From positions 1 to 64,000 of the forward strand of contig VXAZ01000413.1 in the NCBI GenBank assembly GCA_013399875.1: a stretch of 64,000 nt of DNA, read 5' to 3'. The stretch is from Gymnorhina tibicen. Its lineage: Eukaryota > Chordata > Aves > Passeriformes > Artamidae. This document shows, one piece after another, positions 48,422 to 60,142 of this stretch (its first letter is position 1; each line of letters opens with the position of its first letter). The notes below the pieces were generated by a model that saw only the letters and a program-made list of their open reading frames with translations, was not told the DNA's origin and did no database searches. Both the position numbers and the translations under genes were made by a program.

Positions 48422-51400
48422 CCATCTTCTATACACTGTTCTTTCCCTATATTAGTATCTTTCCCCTATGCCCACTGGGTCAGCTCATCAGTTATGTGTG
48501 TAAGTGCATGAGTGTCAATGTCACCGTGGTGTCAGTTGTCATCTTGCAGTGTTGACAGCCAAGTCTTCCAACAAGAGTGGGGGAATTTGAGTTTTTCACA
48601 CTGGTGTTTCCATTTTCTTCTCTCATACCCCTTCTGAATTTCATTTGTGCCTATTATTTTGCTGTCCCTTCAGTGGGAAAGACTGGGGTAGGCCTTCCAC
48701 TTCATACTTAAAATTTAGGATGCTTGCCTAACAAATAAGATATCAAAACTTTCCTCCAAGTTGGAGAAAGGGGTTGTGAATATGTTGTTCTACACCCTGG
48801 GTGCTGCTTTAATCACTGGATTTATACAGTGAGGAACAGAGAGCACTGGCAGGAGGTATTGAAAGAAAGTGTTTTAGCAATTAAGCAAAAATCAAAACTG
48901 AAACCAGCAAACCAATGTACCTGTTGTCAGAACAGACCCACAAGTTATGTAGGCAAGATCTCCAGCTTTTTCATTGTATCACAAACTGACCCTTCAACAC
49001 CCTTCATTCCAGGTGTTAGTGTTGTAGTTGTGGGTTTTTTTCTTTCCTCTCTTCATTATTCCCTTACACTCACTCAAATGGCAATGGAAGCAAGGTGAGT
49101 GCATGGTAAAGGGCACTGCTCTCTGCAGATTTGAATCTGTGGAGACAGGCATTTATTGGCTGAGAGGTGTTGGCTGGACTGAACCTATTCCTGCATGGAC
49201 CATCTCGCTTCACTGGTTACTCTGAGCTTCCTTTGCTCCGAGAGGTCTTGATAAATATTTTACATTGCCGAGAAAGGAACTATAATCAAAAATCTTTTCT
49301 TTTGGATTAGGTAGGAATTTGTATCAGGTTAAGAGAATAAGCATGAATTGAACTTCATCTTTCAGAGTTATCTTTGCTCTGAGATAATGAGTGCTGTGAG
49401 ATTTTTCGAGATGACACAGGGAATGGAGGTCTCCCCAGGCCTTCGCATTCTCTTTGCAGAGTTCCAGAAATAATCATCATGGGTCTTTGGTCCAGGAAAA
49501 TGTATGCCAGAGGCCTCCATAGCAAATCAGCTCTGGCCCACCTGCCATGGATCTGCTGAACATGATCTGTTGGTGTATTTTCTGTGGAAATGTTAATTCT
49601 TGTTTACCAAATTTCATAGGGAACATACTGTCATGATTCTACTTTGTTATTCAAGTAGAAGTACTATTAAACAACTGATGAGAACACCACATTGCCCTCA
49701 GTTTTAATTTTACAATATATGTAGTTAAATGAAACTTCAGTGCCATCTAAAATCCATATGGAGGAAATTATGTGAAAAAAATTCCATATTTTTTCCCAAT
49801 TCTTTTGCAGACTGCTGCTGTTTAAAAAGAGAAGTTCTTCAAGTTTTTGTAATGCTGACACTTGAAACTATTTTGTTAACATGCTCTATTTGGAAAAGTG
49901 GAGATAAATGTCTCTGAGAGTGCTGTCACAGCCAGTTGCACAAACATTATGCCTTACAATAATATATTTCAGCTGAAATTTGGGGGAAAAATATTACATT
50001 ATATTAAAATATTATATATTATTAATAATTTTTTTTTCTCCAGAAGCAATTTGACATACAAAATACTTGGTATTGTTAATTAGTCTTGTGGCCCAACCAT
50101 GCAGCCACACCTTATTATTGTGGTATAAGTTTAGAGTGTCTTATAAGTGCAATTCAAGCTCTCAGATTTGATGGGATACAGAAATCAACTGCTCTGTCCC
50201 TTGAACTGTGACCTTAAACAACCAGGCCTTTTCCTTCCCCATGGGAATCATGTGATTGCACTCTCAGCGGATAATTTTTTACGGAGTGTTTTATGGTATT
50301 TCCTACAGAGGAAAACCATCCTGTTATCTCACTTTAAAAGATTACTAATGAGCATTTTCATCTTCTTTTTCTTTTTTTATATATGTCTTCTTCCCTTTCA
50401 GCTTATCTACAACCTTATGCTTTAGAAGAAGCAAGAAAGGACAAAAGATAAACTGTGATGAATGTGATAACAAGTTGTTAATCAAGGAACTTCACTATAA
50501 TATAGAATGAAAAATGGTTAAACAGAAAATTTGGGATTTTCTACAAAACCAGAAATAAGTCACAGTTTAAAGTCACCACAGAAAATATTCTGTAGTATCA
50601 GAGAGCTGATTCCAACAGGATACAATTTTCAGGAAGAATTTATGTTCTTTTGTTTGTGCAATCCCTCACATGGACACAGCTAATATGCCTTCATAGAGTC
50701 TTACATTTCTGCAGTAACATTTTCTTAAGAAAACAGTTCAAACAGGTTTTCAAAGGCTCATGAAATACAAGAAGTTCTCAGAAACAGAAGCATGATAAAC
50801 TGAACACTGCTCTCAGTTACTCTGGCTTGTAACTGAAACAATCCAGAATTTATGTTGCTGTACCTGACACAAGACTTTGACTCACCATCACTGACTTCAT
50901 AGGCTGTGCCATATGAAACAAGCTGCCTTATTGGTGAAAGAAAATCAGTGGCAATGTCAATTCAGATTTTGTCATAGAAGAGCATGGGTATTTTGTATAC
51001 AGAGACACAGTCCATCATACATATGTACTTTTAAATGACATCACATGTTTTTACAAAGAAGTGCATCTTCTCTGTACTGAAAAAAATCAACTGTATGAGT
51101 CAAATATTTCTGTAGTGAATAACAAAGGTCTCCAATAAATAAAAATTCTGGTATAAGCTAATTTGTTGTTCTGAGAATATGTACTCACTATTCTTTTATT
51201 GCTTGTGAAAGTGATTATTAAATGAGCAGCTGCTGACATACATAAGTGAATCCAAACCATTAATTCTTGACTTAGCTTTCAGATCCTGAGAGTGGAAAAA
51301 TAATGAAAGAAAGTATTTCTTACAAGATTTTCCTTTGTGACATCCACAAAAGACTGCTTTCTCCTGTTTTCCCCCTGTGGATTATGATTACTTATGTTTC

Positions 51401-53520
51401 CAGGCATCTGACTGCAAATCCAAGATCCTAGGGCTCCTTTACTAGTTCTAAAATGAGTGACTTCATATTCTTCCTGCATGCTTTTGCAATTCTTTTGCTA
51501 TAGGCATTTTAATTCCACTCCAGAGAAAATTAAGACATTTAGCTCACCAAAACTCGGTGAAATAATGATACAGGTGGGGTGGGAAAATTTCATCATTACA
51601 GGAAAGGTAACAGGACTCACATGGTAAGCAAATGTGCTTTTTTCATCTACTAATGGCATGTCCTGAAGGATCAGAAGATAAGCTCTAGTAACTACTTCTC
51701 TTTAACTCAGGTAATATGGAGCTTTGTATTTAGAAATTAAAGTTCTGAATTTAATATAAAGATAATATACTATCAGAGTATAAATTGATTTGTTATGCAC
51801 CAACTGTTCACTAAAATTCTCTTCCATTTCTCAAGATGTGTGACAGGGAACTTTTCAAAAGGTAGAGAGTTGGTAGAATTTTGTGTATTTTAAAACCTAG
51901 GCCAAAAGAAAAAAATATTCTTCCCTTTTAAATCAAAGGATACTTTTTTTTTCCTGAACTACAGAGTCACTGTCTGCCAGAAGGATCTTCTTTTGATACT
52001 TAAATGGACTTGAAGGATTTGCCTCCTGATTAGTTCCAGCCAAAAATTCATTGTTGATTTTGAGTTTCCAACAGAAATTTAGGAAGTAATACAGGGTTCA
52101 AAAGTCCTGTTTTCACAAGTCTGGAGTTCAAGTAATTTTTCCATATGCTATAAGCCTGGACGTACCCTATCTTTCGTGATGCACCATGCTCTCACGTGCT
52201 CTGATCTTACTGGAAAGTTTTCTGCCCCGCCTATTTTACAACATCTTTTGAACAAGCAAAATAAATTGAGCTTCCTCAGTCTCTTACTGTAATCCATTGA
52301 ATCACTATTGCAGACCTCCCTGTAAATTTTCAAAGTTGTCAGCTTCCTTTTTAGAAGAAAGTGTTGACTGGTAAGATTATTGCAGTGAGAGGCTCTGTAA
52401 TTTCTGTATTAAATTACTTCCCTACTCTCGCCTTCAGGTTTCCTGCTTAATGCATCTGTGAATTGCATTTAGCTTCTTGCACAGGCATCAAAGTTCCAAT
52501 ACGCTTTCCAGTTTTGTTGCTTTCCAGGATACAATCTCCTACCCTAACTGTGTACCTGGCAGCTGTGTTTCTAGGTATCTTGCACAAAATTTAGCTGTCT
52601 TAGAGCGATGCTGCTGAAACAAATGTACCTGAGGAAGTCACACAGCCAGCCCATATAACTGATCAGTTCACATCTCATTTACACCTCCAATGAATTACAC
52701 TGATAAATGCTAGATATTGCTAGGAATTTGTATATTTTCCTCAATAAGGACTAACTGCACTTAGAAACACCCATTTCCTTTTCTCTGATACTTTTCTGAT
52801 ATATCAGCTACCCAAGTCTCTCAAAGCCAAGATTTTTTGCATTCATTGTGTTATAACCTTGCAATGCTTTTCTGATGGAACAGACTTACCCTGATCTTAC
52901 CTGTGGTTGCTGTTAGCCTGACATTTTGGAAGCTCACAAAAATGCAATTTGCAGAGTGTATAATATCATCTTTTGAACAAAAATGATACAATTTTCCCTG
53001 GAGTATGAACTTATTCCAAATTCAACTTCACTCCCAGCTCAATGCAAAAAGATGACAAATTTATAGATTGAGGTATAAATTATTCTGTTGATGGCTATCA
53101 CCAGTTAACATGCTAAATAGTTTTACCAAATTAATAACTATTGGCTAAATATTTTTTCCTGTGGCAAGTCCCAAGTAATTCTATTCTTTTGTCTTTAATT
53201 CTAATGGCCATGGAATTCCACTCACTTCTTTAACTTCCTCCTTCCTTTACCAGTGTATTTATCCAATATTATCCTTTCTAGTGGCCAAGTGTTTTCCATA
53301 CCACATACATACTCAGCCATTACAAATGTCTTCATTCCTCGTGATGTTGTTTTTTATAATTACAGACAGCTTCAGTAATCATTATCAGTTTGGAGCATTT
53401 ACAAAAGCGTTATTTTGACCAGTTTCAAGTCCTTTTCTCATTTCTTCTGTCATCCCAAGGAAGAATTGAAGAATCTTGATCAGGATTCATTCTGGTTATT
53501 AAACCAAATTATATCACTCC

Positions 53521-53542
53521 CAGGATTTCTACAGGATTTCTA
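53521..53542 (+). repeat. Perfect 11-bp tandem duplication
   Basis: CAGGATTTCTA occurs twice head-to-tail. Confidence 0.9.
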
Positions 53543-54190
53543 CTGATTACCCTGGGATGTAGGAGACAAATTTTCTTTCTTTGCTGTTTATGAGCTGCAG
53601 AGAGAGATAAAGAATGCCATCATCTAAATACTAACTAAATGACTGCAACTACAGGAGTTATATTTGGCAAGGTGCAGTTATTATTATAGACGTTATAAAT
53701 GTTTAATATCTTCTCAATTACTAAAAATTATTTGTCCTTCAGGTGGCCAGTTAAGAAAAAATTTCCATACTTATCAGATTGGCAGAAGCTGCAGTGCCTG
53801 TAATATACAGAGTAGGTGGAGTAGACATTTGGGTGAAGCATGCCCAACCAACTCAGCTTGGTTGCTGGAAAGACCATGCAGCAGCAGAGGTAATTCCTAA
53901 CTGTTCTTTGCACTTAAATATCTTTTTCTGTTCAATTTTTGTGTTCAGCTTTGAGAGACTGGATCTTTTAAAGCACCCAGTGTGTATCTTAATCATAATT
54001 GTATTCTATTTCCACATGGGGAAAACATCACTGTAATTACATTCTACTTGGTTTACTTGCATTTGTACTTGTAGAGCACCAGAACCTCCTAAATTGCCAG
54101 TCTGTAGATGGACACATTCCTCCTCAACATTTTAACAAGGAAGGGGATTGCTATTTTATTTCCTCAGGCTATTCAATAGCCTATTATTGC

Positions 54191-54214
54191 TAGTCTTAGC
54201 AATAGTCTTAGCAT
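54191..54214 (+). repeat. 12-bp tandem duplication, one mismatch
   Basis: TAGTCTTAGCAA is followed by TAGTCTTAGCAT. Confidence 0.9.
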
Positions 54215-57200
54215 TATCCCATTTTGTGATTTATAATTTAGTATGTGAATTATATACAATCAAGGTTCTGTCTTTCTGAACTCTTTTCAGCTCTAAATCA
54301 TATAATATCCCCACTGTCTTTCCTAAATAGTCTGTAACCAATGAGTTTAATATCCAGTCATGCGAGTCATACCACTGCAGCTGAGTAATACTAACAAGCT
54401 TAAATTTCTTTTCCTGAATTTGTATTTTGAATTTCCCTGATTCTCAGAGTGGTTTTATGAACAGACTGTTTTTCTCATTCTTCTTCTTGATATTTCAGTC
54501 TTTTTATGTTTGTTCATATGTACTTGCAAGTTTTTCTGCCTAGCCTAGATGTTCTTTCTTTATTTACAAAAGTGGAAATAGTCCAAAAGCCACCCTTTCT
54601 ACCTATCTAGAAAAAGCACCCCTGGTCTCTATCCTTTTCTGGAGAAGTTTCCCTGAAATAAGGATAGTTCTCCTCATTTATGCTACAATAAAAATGACCC
54701 TGTTGCATGAGTGAGTCCATGAGAGATTGAATACAGGTAGGGAAGCTACATATGCCTGTGCCTGACCTCTGTATATTTTCATTTATGGTAGGAAATATTC
54801 AGCTGGTATAAAGATGAAGCTTCCCTCCTGGATATATGGTAAATAAAACTTCCAATTTATGCCTGGAGTAGATGAAGCAGAGACCCCTAGTGAAAACAAA
54901 ATTTTGTTATAGTAACAAGGAGACAAACATGTTTTAAAATAGACAGACTGATGACTTGGGATTAATAATAGTCTTTTCCCACTTGAATTTCAGTGAAATG
55001 AAGTTCAAATCTGTGCCTGGTTGTGTTTCAAATCTCTTCCTGTTAAACGGATATTTTCAAATATTTCCGAATGCGAACTCAGAAATCACTTTTTTTGAAT
55101 AAACCAGAGTGTGAGAAGCTGACTTTGTCATAGGGAGCTAGTGGAGGGCAACAATAACTACATTTTCTTTGAGAAACCAGTGAGCAAGTAACATTTGTAC
55201 TTTTCCTTCAACAGAAAATCTAGCTATGCTTTACATTTCTTACTGATATATAAAAAGACTCTGCTTTTACAGAGTTTTACATTACTTTACAAAGCATAGG
55301 ACATTACATATGGGATATGCTATGTACTGAGGAGGTTTGACACTTTGGGGAAGAGGACTTCCTCTCTTCCTGCTTGTAAGTGCAGTCAGTCAAAGCTCTT
55401 GGGCTTCTTGATTTCCTCCATAGGCTCATTCCATAGGGGTTGATACTGAATTCAGAACTCTTTCTAGATGTGTTATGACTGTAGGCATAAGCACTGTTGC
55501 AACAGAACTTAAAATTCTTCACCCAAACCTCTCATGAAGGACTTTGGTTTGATGCATGAAAAATCATGTGTATGTTAAAAACTAAATGCATACAAAGATG
55601 AAACTTGTACTACCCTGCAGCAGGGATTCTGAAGTTGGTGGTGAACAGAGGGAAGAGATGCTTCTCTGGTATTGTGCAGACTCTCTGTAGGCCCAGGGAA
55701 GCAGACTGTGTGTGTGCATGTGGTGGAGACGACTACAACGTGTTTTGTCTTTTATGGAACACCATGCAGAAGTTCTGAACACTCTGACTGCAGCAGCCAG
55801 TAGCAGCAAAACAAAAATCTCTTTCTGGTCAGCAGCACAGACCATATGCATGGTGTGTTGTTCGCTACTCCTGCATACATGGAAAGGAGAAGTAACTGGA
55901 TGTGAAACACCTTGTGCATATAACAGCAGTTAAGGAAGGTATTTATACAATATAGAAGTACAAGACTCTTCTCTGTGTATGTGTTGTTGAATGGAAAGAC
56001 CTGTTATTTTCAGGATGAAGCTCTTTGGGGCATGTATTAGCTGTGAGGGAGAGAAATGTAACTCTAATGGATCACACAGACAGGATGTTAGAGTAAATCC
56101 ATGATTGGAGCTAGTGCTGAGGATAGAAACCTCATTTCATTATGTGCCAGGGGTACCCCAGACATCTGTACAGTTGTCAAGAGAGCCAAAGGGTTGTAGA
56201 TGTGCTTCCTGTTTGCTTCTGTTAATGGAGGAGGAGTTCATGGGAGCCTCTAGTAAGACAGTTCAGAAGTGTTTTCTTGGTCTTGGAGGTTATTTTTGAA
56301 CAGAGATATATTAAAGGTCATCCCTGCTTTGTTCTCTGTGCATATGTGATGTGGCTTTAAAAGCAGGCTTTTCTGCTTTGTTTCACAAAGTAATAGCATC
56401 CTTGTAGTACAGATGTAATTGCTATACTTGAGCCCATTATTGTTTAACAAGGCTTCTTTCTTGCAGAAGGAATGCATAATTTTTAGGGAAAAAAACCAAT
56501 TTTGGATTTACCCTTTAATTTGGTTGAGTAATAGTTACATTTGACCAGAGCTTAATTAAACTGTGATAATGTCATAAATCCAACCGGACTAAGCTGTCCT
56601 TCCTATGTGAAGGTTACCATGAGCTTGCATGAAACTTTTCTTTCTTGATTTCTGGCCCCAGCAGTGCAGCCAGTGCCTAATTCCCCGTACTATCCACAAG
56701 TTCAAACTGTATCTCAATAGTTTGTGTGATATGATATGACAATATGCAGCACCAGCATATTTCAAAGTCCCTGCCATTCTACTTCTTTACATATTTTAGA
56801 TGTGTGGATCTCATGAGAATTCTCCCAACTTGATCATTTGCTTTATGCATGAATGGTGGCACAGAACAAGATTATGCTCAGACTACGTTCCGCCTCTTTG
56901 GCTTTATCAGATTGGTAGGCAAAGCTTGGGTTCAGTGCTTACTCCCAAATTTTCAGTGAATGACTGTGACCACTAACTCGGCTGTTGGCTGCTCACCTAA
57001 GACATAGTTAGGACTAAAGTCAAAATTTTCTGTGACGTATAGGGCCTGTGAGATGGCACAAATCTGAAGGCCAGATTTGACGCTAATAGATATTTATTCT
57101 GTCCTGAAAAGAGACATCACTGAGGATCTGGCCTGCCTGAGCTCTGAGTTTCCAGTCTTTGCTTAGGACTGCAAAACCATTCTCAATGTTATCTTTGTGG

Positions 57201-59868
57201 CTGACTTGAAAGAACCTTCAACTTCTTGCAGGAAGAGTGCATTTGCTTTAATTTTAAAGGAGTCTAGACTTGAAAATAAGTAGTAGTTACTCTGTCAGCT
57301 AACCCTCATCATGTTAACTCAGGTACCTGAAAAGGAACTGCAAAGTATGTGCAAGTGTAAGTCAGGCTATTATGTCCTGTGTGGATAGAGGAGTTACTTA
57401 GGGGCTCTACCAAGAGGATAATTATGTATTTATGTAGACACAGCCAGCTGCAAGATATGGGATCTCCCTAGAGGTTCAAAAGTCAAGTAATCTAGTTATA
57501 AAATTAAAGTATTTGATTATTCCACTAGAAATCAGTGCTGACATTACAAGAATAGCTTTCTTTGTTCTACTGTTTTATTTTCAAACAGGAGTGTGGCTTG
57601 CTGAGCTTATCTGCTTGCAGCTGACCTTTGAGGACTAGCACCTGTATGTACACCCACATCACCCTCTGGTCTACAAACTCCAGCTGCCTGCTCTGCATAT
57701 TTGGTAAACACTTCAAACTACTGATTTAGGGGATATCCAGTTTCTCAGCAGCAGGCACTTGTCACCAAATGGGACATTTCAGTTCTTTGTCCATTGTGCT
57801 ATTGGTGTGCTGAGCCTAAACTGTCTGGATGCTTGTGCTCAGGGTGAGAGTTCAAGCATCACTCCCTGTCCTTGCCTTTGCAGTGAAAAGATGCTGACCA
57901 CAAAAGTGCCTGTAGAAAGTAGACAAGAAACCTTTTAACATCTGATAGCTGCATAGTTGTGTGGCAGACAAGTTGCCCTGCATGGTGTGTCTGTGGCCTC
58001 CATGTCCATGTTAACCTCTGTGATGCCTTCAAACCAGCAAGGACCACATTGACCCAGCACTTCTTGTTCCTCCAGCCTTGTCTGAAGCAGCGCGTGGGAG
58101 AGGTCACGGGTGCTACATCTATCAGTCCTTCCCAGACCAAACATGGGTGTTTGAAGGCCAAAGATACCCTGCAATGGCCTTTCTGTGTGCTTACTGGGAA
58201 GGCTAAGATAGACTGTCTCTCTACTTACTCCCCCACTTTTGCAGCCCTTAAACTGCCTGTGAGAATGGTGTAGGGGAATGCTCAGTTATCTGAAGGGTTT
58301 TGAGAGTTCTAGTACATCTCATTGTGTATACCTTTAGGCAACTACAATAGTTTCCGTTATTTTGAAGGTTTTCCCACCTTCCCTAAATATTTTTACAAGT
58401 CTGGCCCACTGTGGCACCTGTGAAATAATTAATATAAAGATTCCAGCTGCTGCAGATAGGGATATTATTTTTCCTATAATAAAAATACAAAGGCTCCACT
58501 AAGCATGTTGTTTTCCCAGGTGATCAAACTCAAGATTATGATCTATGCAGATTGAGACCGTTATTTTTAAGGATAGAAAGGTTTGTGTTCAGGGTTGTTA
58601 ATGTCTGAGAAATAATTAGACTATGTTGTGCTGAAGGTAGGGTGTTACTTATTCAAGAAGTTGGATTTGGGATAACTATATAAATATCTTGTATCTGTTT
58701 CATTTTGACATTCATTCATTTGCAGCACAAGGAAAGCATGGGATGTGCCACCCAGATGCTGACATCCCAGCTGTTCCATGCAAAGGGAATGCCTGAGGAA
58801 AGGCAGGTGTGTTTGATCCTCTCTTTTCCCATGCCTGTAAAGCTGTCTGTGGTTTGGAAGCTTTGCCTCAGCAGGTTCACTGGGAATGGATAGGGCAGTG
58901 ACCCTGGTAGAGTCATGTATAGTAGTAGCCACTGTGAGCAAATTCATTGATGTAATGAAGTTCAGGCCTGCAACTATGAACTACTTAATGCTTGTTGTGA
59001 ATTCAGTCAACATTTTTTTTTTTTTTATATGGACATAAGACTTCATAGATTCCTAGAAGAAATAAGGAACAGCTCTGGTCAAAAGGCTATCTATTCTGGA
59101 TAGAGTATTTGAGCTGAAAGAACTTACTGTTTCATATCATCTCCATTAGTTTGTTCCAGAGTAGCAGAAATTGCTTTGGAAGCTGTTTGTAGCAGCCTAT
59201 AGCCAGCTTTCCATGCTGGAACAGAGAAGGAGAACCTACAGGCTGTGAAAAAAAACAGAGAAGAGGTTATGGTATCCTGGTTGAATCAGCCAGGAGCCAG
59301 AGGACTCAGACTAGAGAGGTTTTGTTGTTTTTCACAGAACAACATTAAAAAAAATATACACAAGTATATGTTCAAAAAGTACCTGGCAGACCCTCAGAAA
59401 TTCATTCCCCTTGTTATGCTGTAATGGTTACTAGGAGGTTTTGGAGATTCAAAAATCAGTTTGTGCTCTGGAGATTCTAGGGAAAGTGGGAGGTTGAATA
59501 CAGGTCTTGTGCTTGGCAAAATAGCCTGTTGAGTTTCTTTTCTGTTTGATACTCTGAGATGTAAGTGGCTCAGGATCTGAATTGGAAAGAGTCAGCACTT
59601 GGCTCGTTTGGAGAAGGTGATGCAAGGAGCTGGAGGGGATACAAGGAGCATGAGCAAGTCTCAATCCACTTAGTTCTGTGTAAGTAAGTTACAGCAACAT
59701 TTTTTGATTAGGGAAGACTATTGTAAAACAAGAATTAAAAATCTTGACGAGTACTGATAAGTCTGTTTAATCCTCCTCAAAGCAAATTTACAGACTGTGA
59801 ACTGCAGTAAAATTCATGCAGCTTCTTCAGGTAGGCGAGAAGCAGCACCCCAGTCCTGGCATTGTTAC

Positions 59869-59913
59869 CTTCTGGGCTATCCGTGAGTACCCTCTGTGGG
59901 TATCGCCACGCAA
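59869..59913 (-). other. Candidate 45-bp exon on the minus strand
   Basis: On the minus strand, an acceptor (CCTTGTTTTGCAG) precedes and a donor (CAGAAG|GTAACA) follows 45 bases that read LRGDTHRGYSRIAQK in phase 0/0. The peptide is protein-like and the length is a multiple of three. It lies in the CpG-dense islet. It opposes the strand of the other candidates, so it would belong to a different gene. No family is recognised. Confidence 0.18.
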
Positions 59914-60114
59914 CTGCAAAACAAGGCACGGCCAGGAAATACACGGAAATCCATTGCAAAGGAGGACATTCCCGCAGCTTGACAGAGCTGATCGTACTCT
60001 GTATCCCACAGATTCAAACAGTGCCCCCCAGAGAAGGGCTGGGAGCCACGTTTTGACATTTCACATCTTCAGGAGGGGCTGTCAAGGCACACTTCTCTCT
60101 GTTTGCTACTGCAG

Positions 60115-60142
60115 ACAGCTCCCACTGCTGTGCTAAAACCAG
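60115..60142 (+). other. Candidate 28-bp microexon on the plus strand
   Basis: A strong acceptor (CTCTCTGTTTGCTACTGCAG) and a donor (ACCAG|GTAAAC) flank 28 bases that read TAPTAVLKP from the first base. It is at the right edge of the CpG-dense islet. Too short to judge; alternatively the acceptor may open a longer or noncoding exon. Confidence 0.13.

Larger units (their letters stand above)
48422..59815. other. Long AT-rich non-genic stretch
   Basis: More than 11 kb without a recognised gene, transposon or RNA. Features of note are an AT-only-like run near 49,987-50,032, two short tandem duplications at 53,521 and 54,191, and a T run near 59,012. At 53,743-53,890 two plus frames stay open before a CAGAG|GTAATT donor, after a fair acceptor, but no product is recognised. 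A GC-richer piece at about 57,840-58,280 is open on both strands without ATG starts. Confidence 0.5.
59816..60142. promoter_or_regulatory. CpG-dense islet, possible exon or regulatory element
   Basis: Nine CpGs fall within 59,821-60,060, far above the surrounding sequence, and GC content is raised. Frames are open on both strands for 60-106 codons. Candidate splice pairs exist on both strands (listed separately). It may be an evolutionarily constrained exon, a small promoter or enhancer, or a remnant of a GC-rich repeat. No transposon family is recognised. Confidence 0.4.

Noticed and set aside
49013..49094. Exon-like segment before a good CAAG|GTGAGT donor
   Set aside because: The interior is a pyrimidine-rich run with stops, and the nearest acceptor is weak.
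57859..58174. Two overlapping minus frames of 79-100 codons
   Set aside because: Both start at TTG with no ATG, the plus strand is equally open, and no domain is seen. GC-richer composition explains them.
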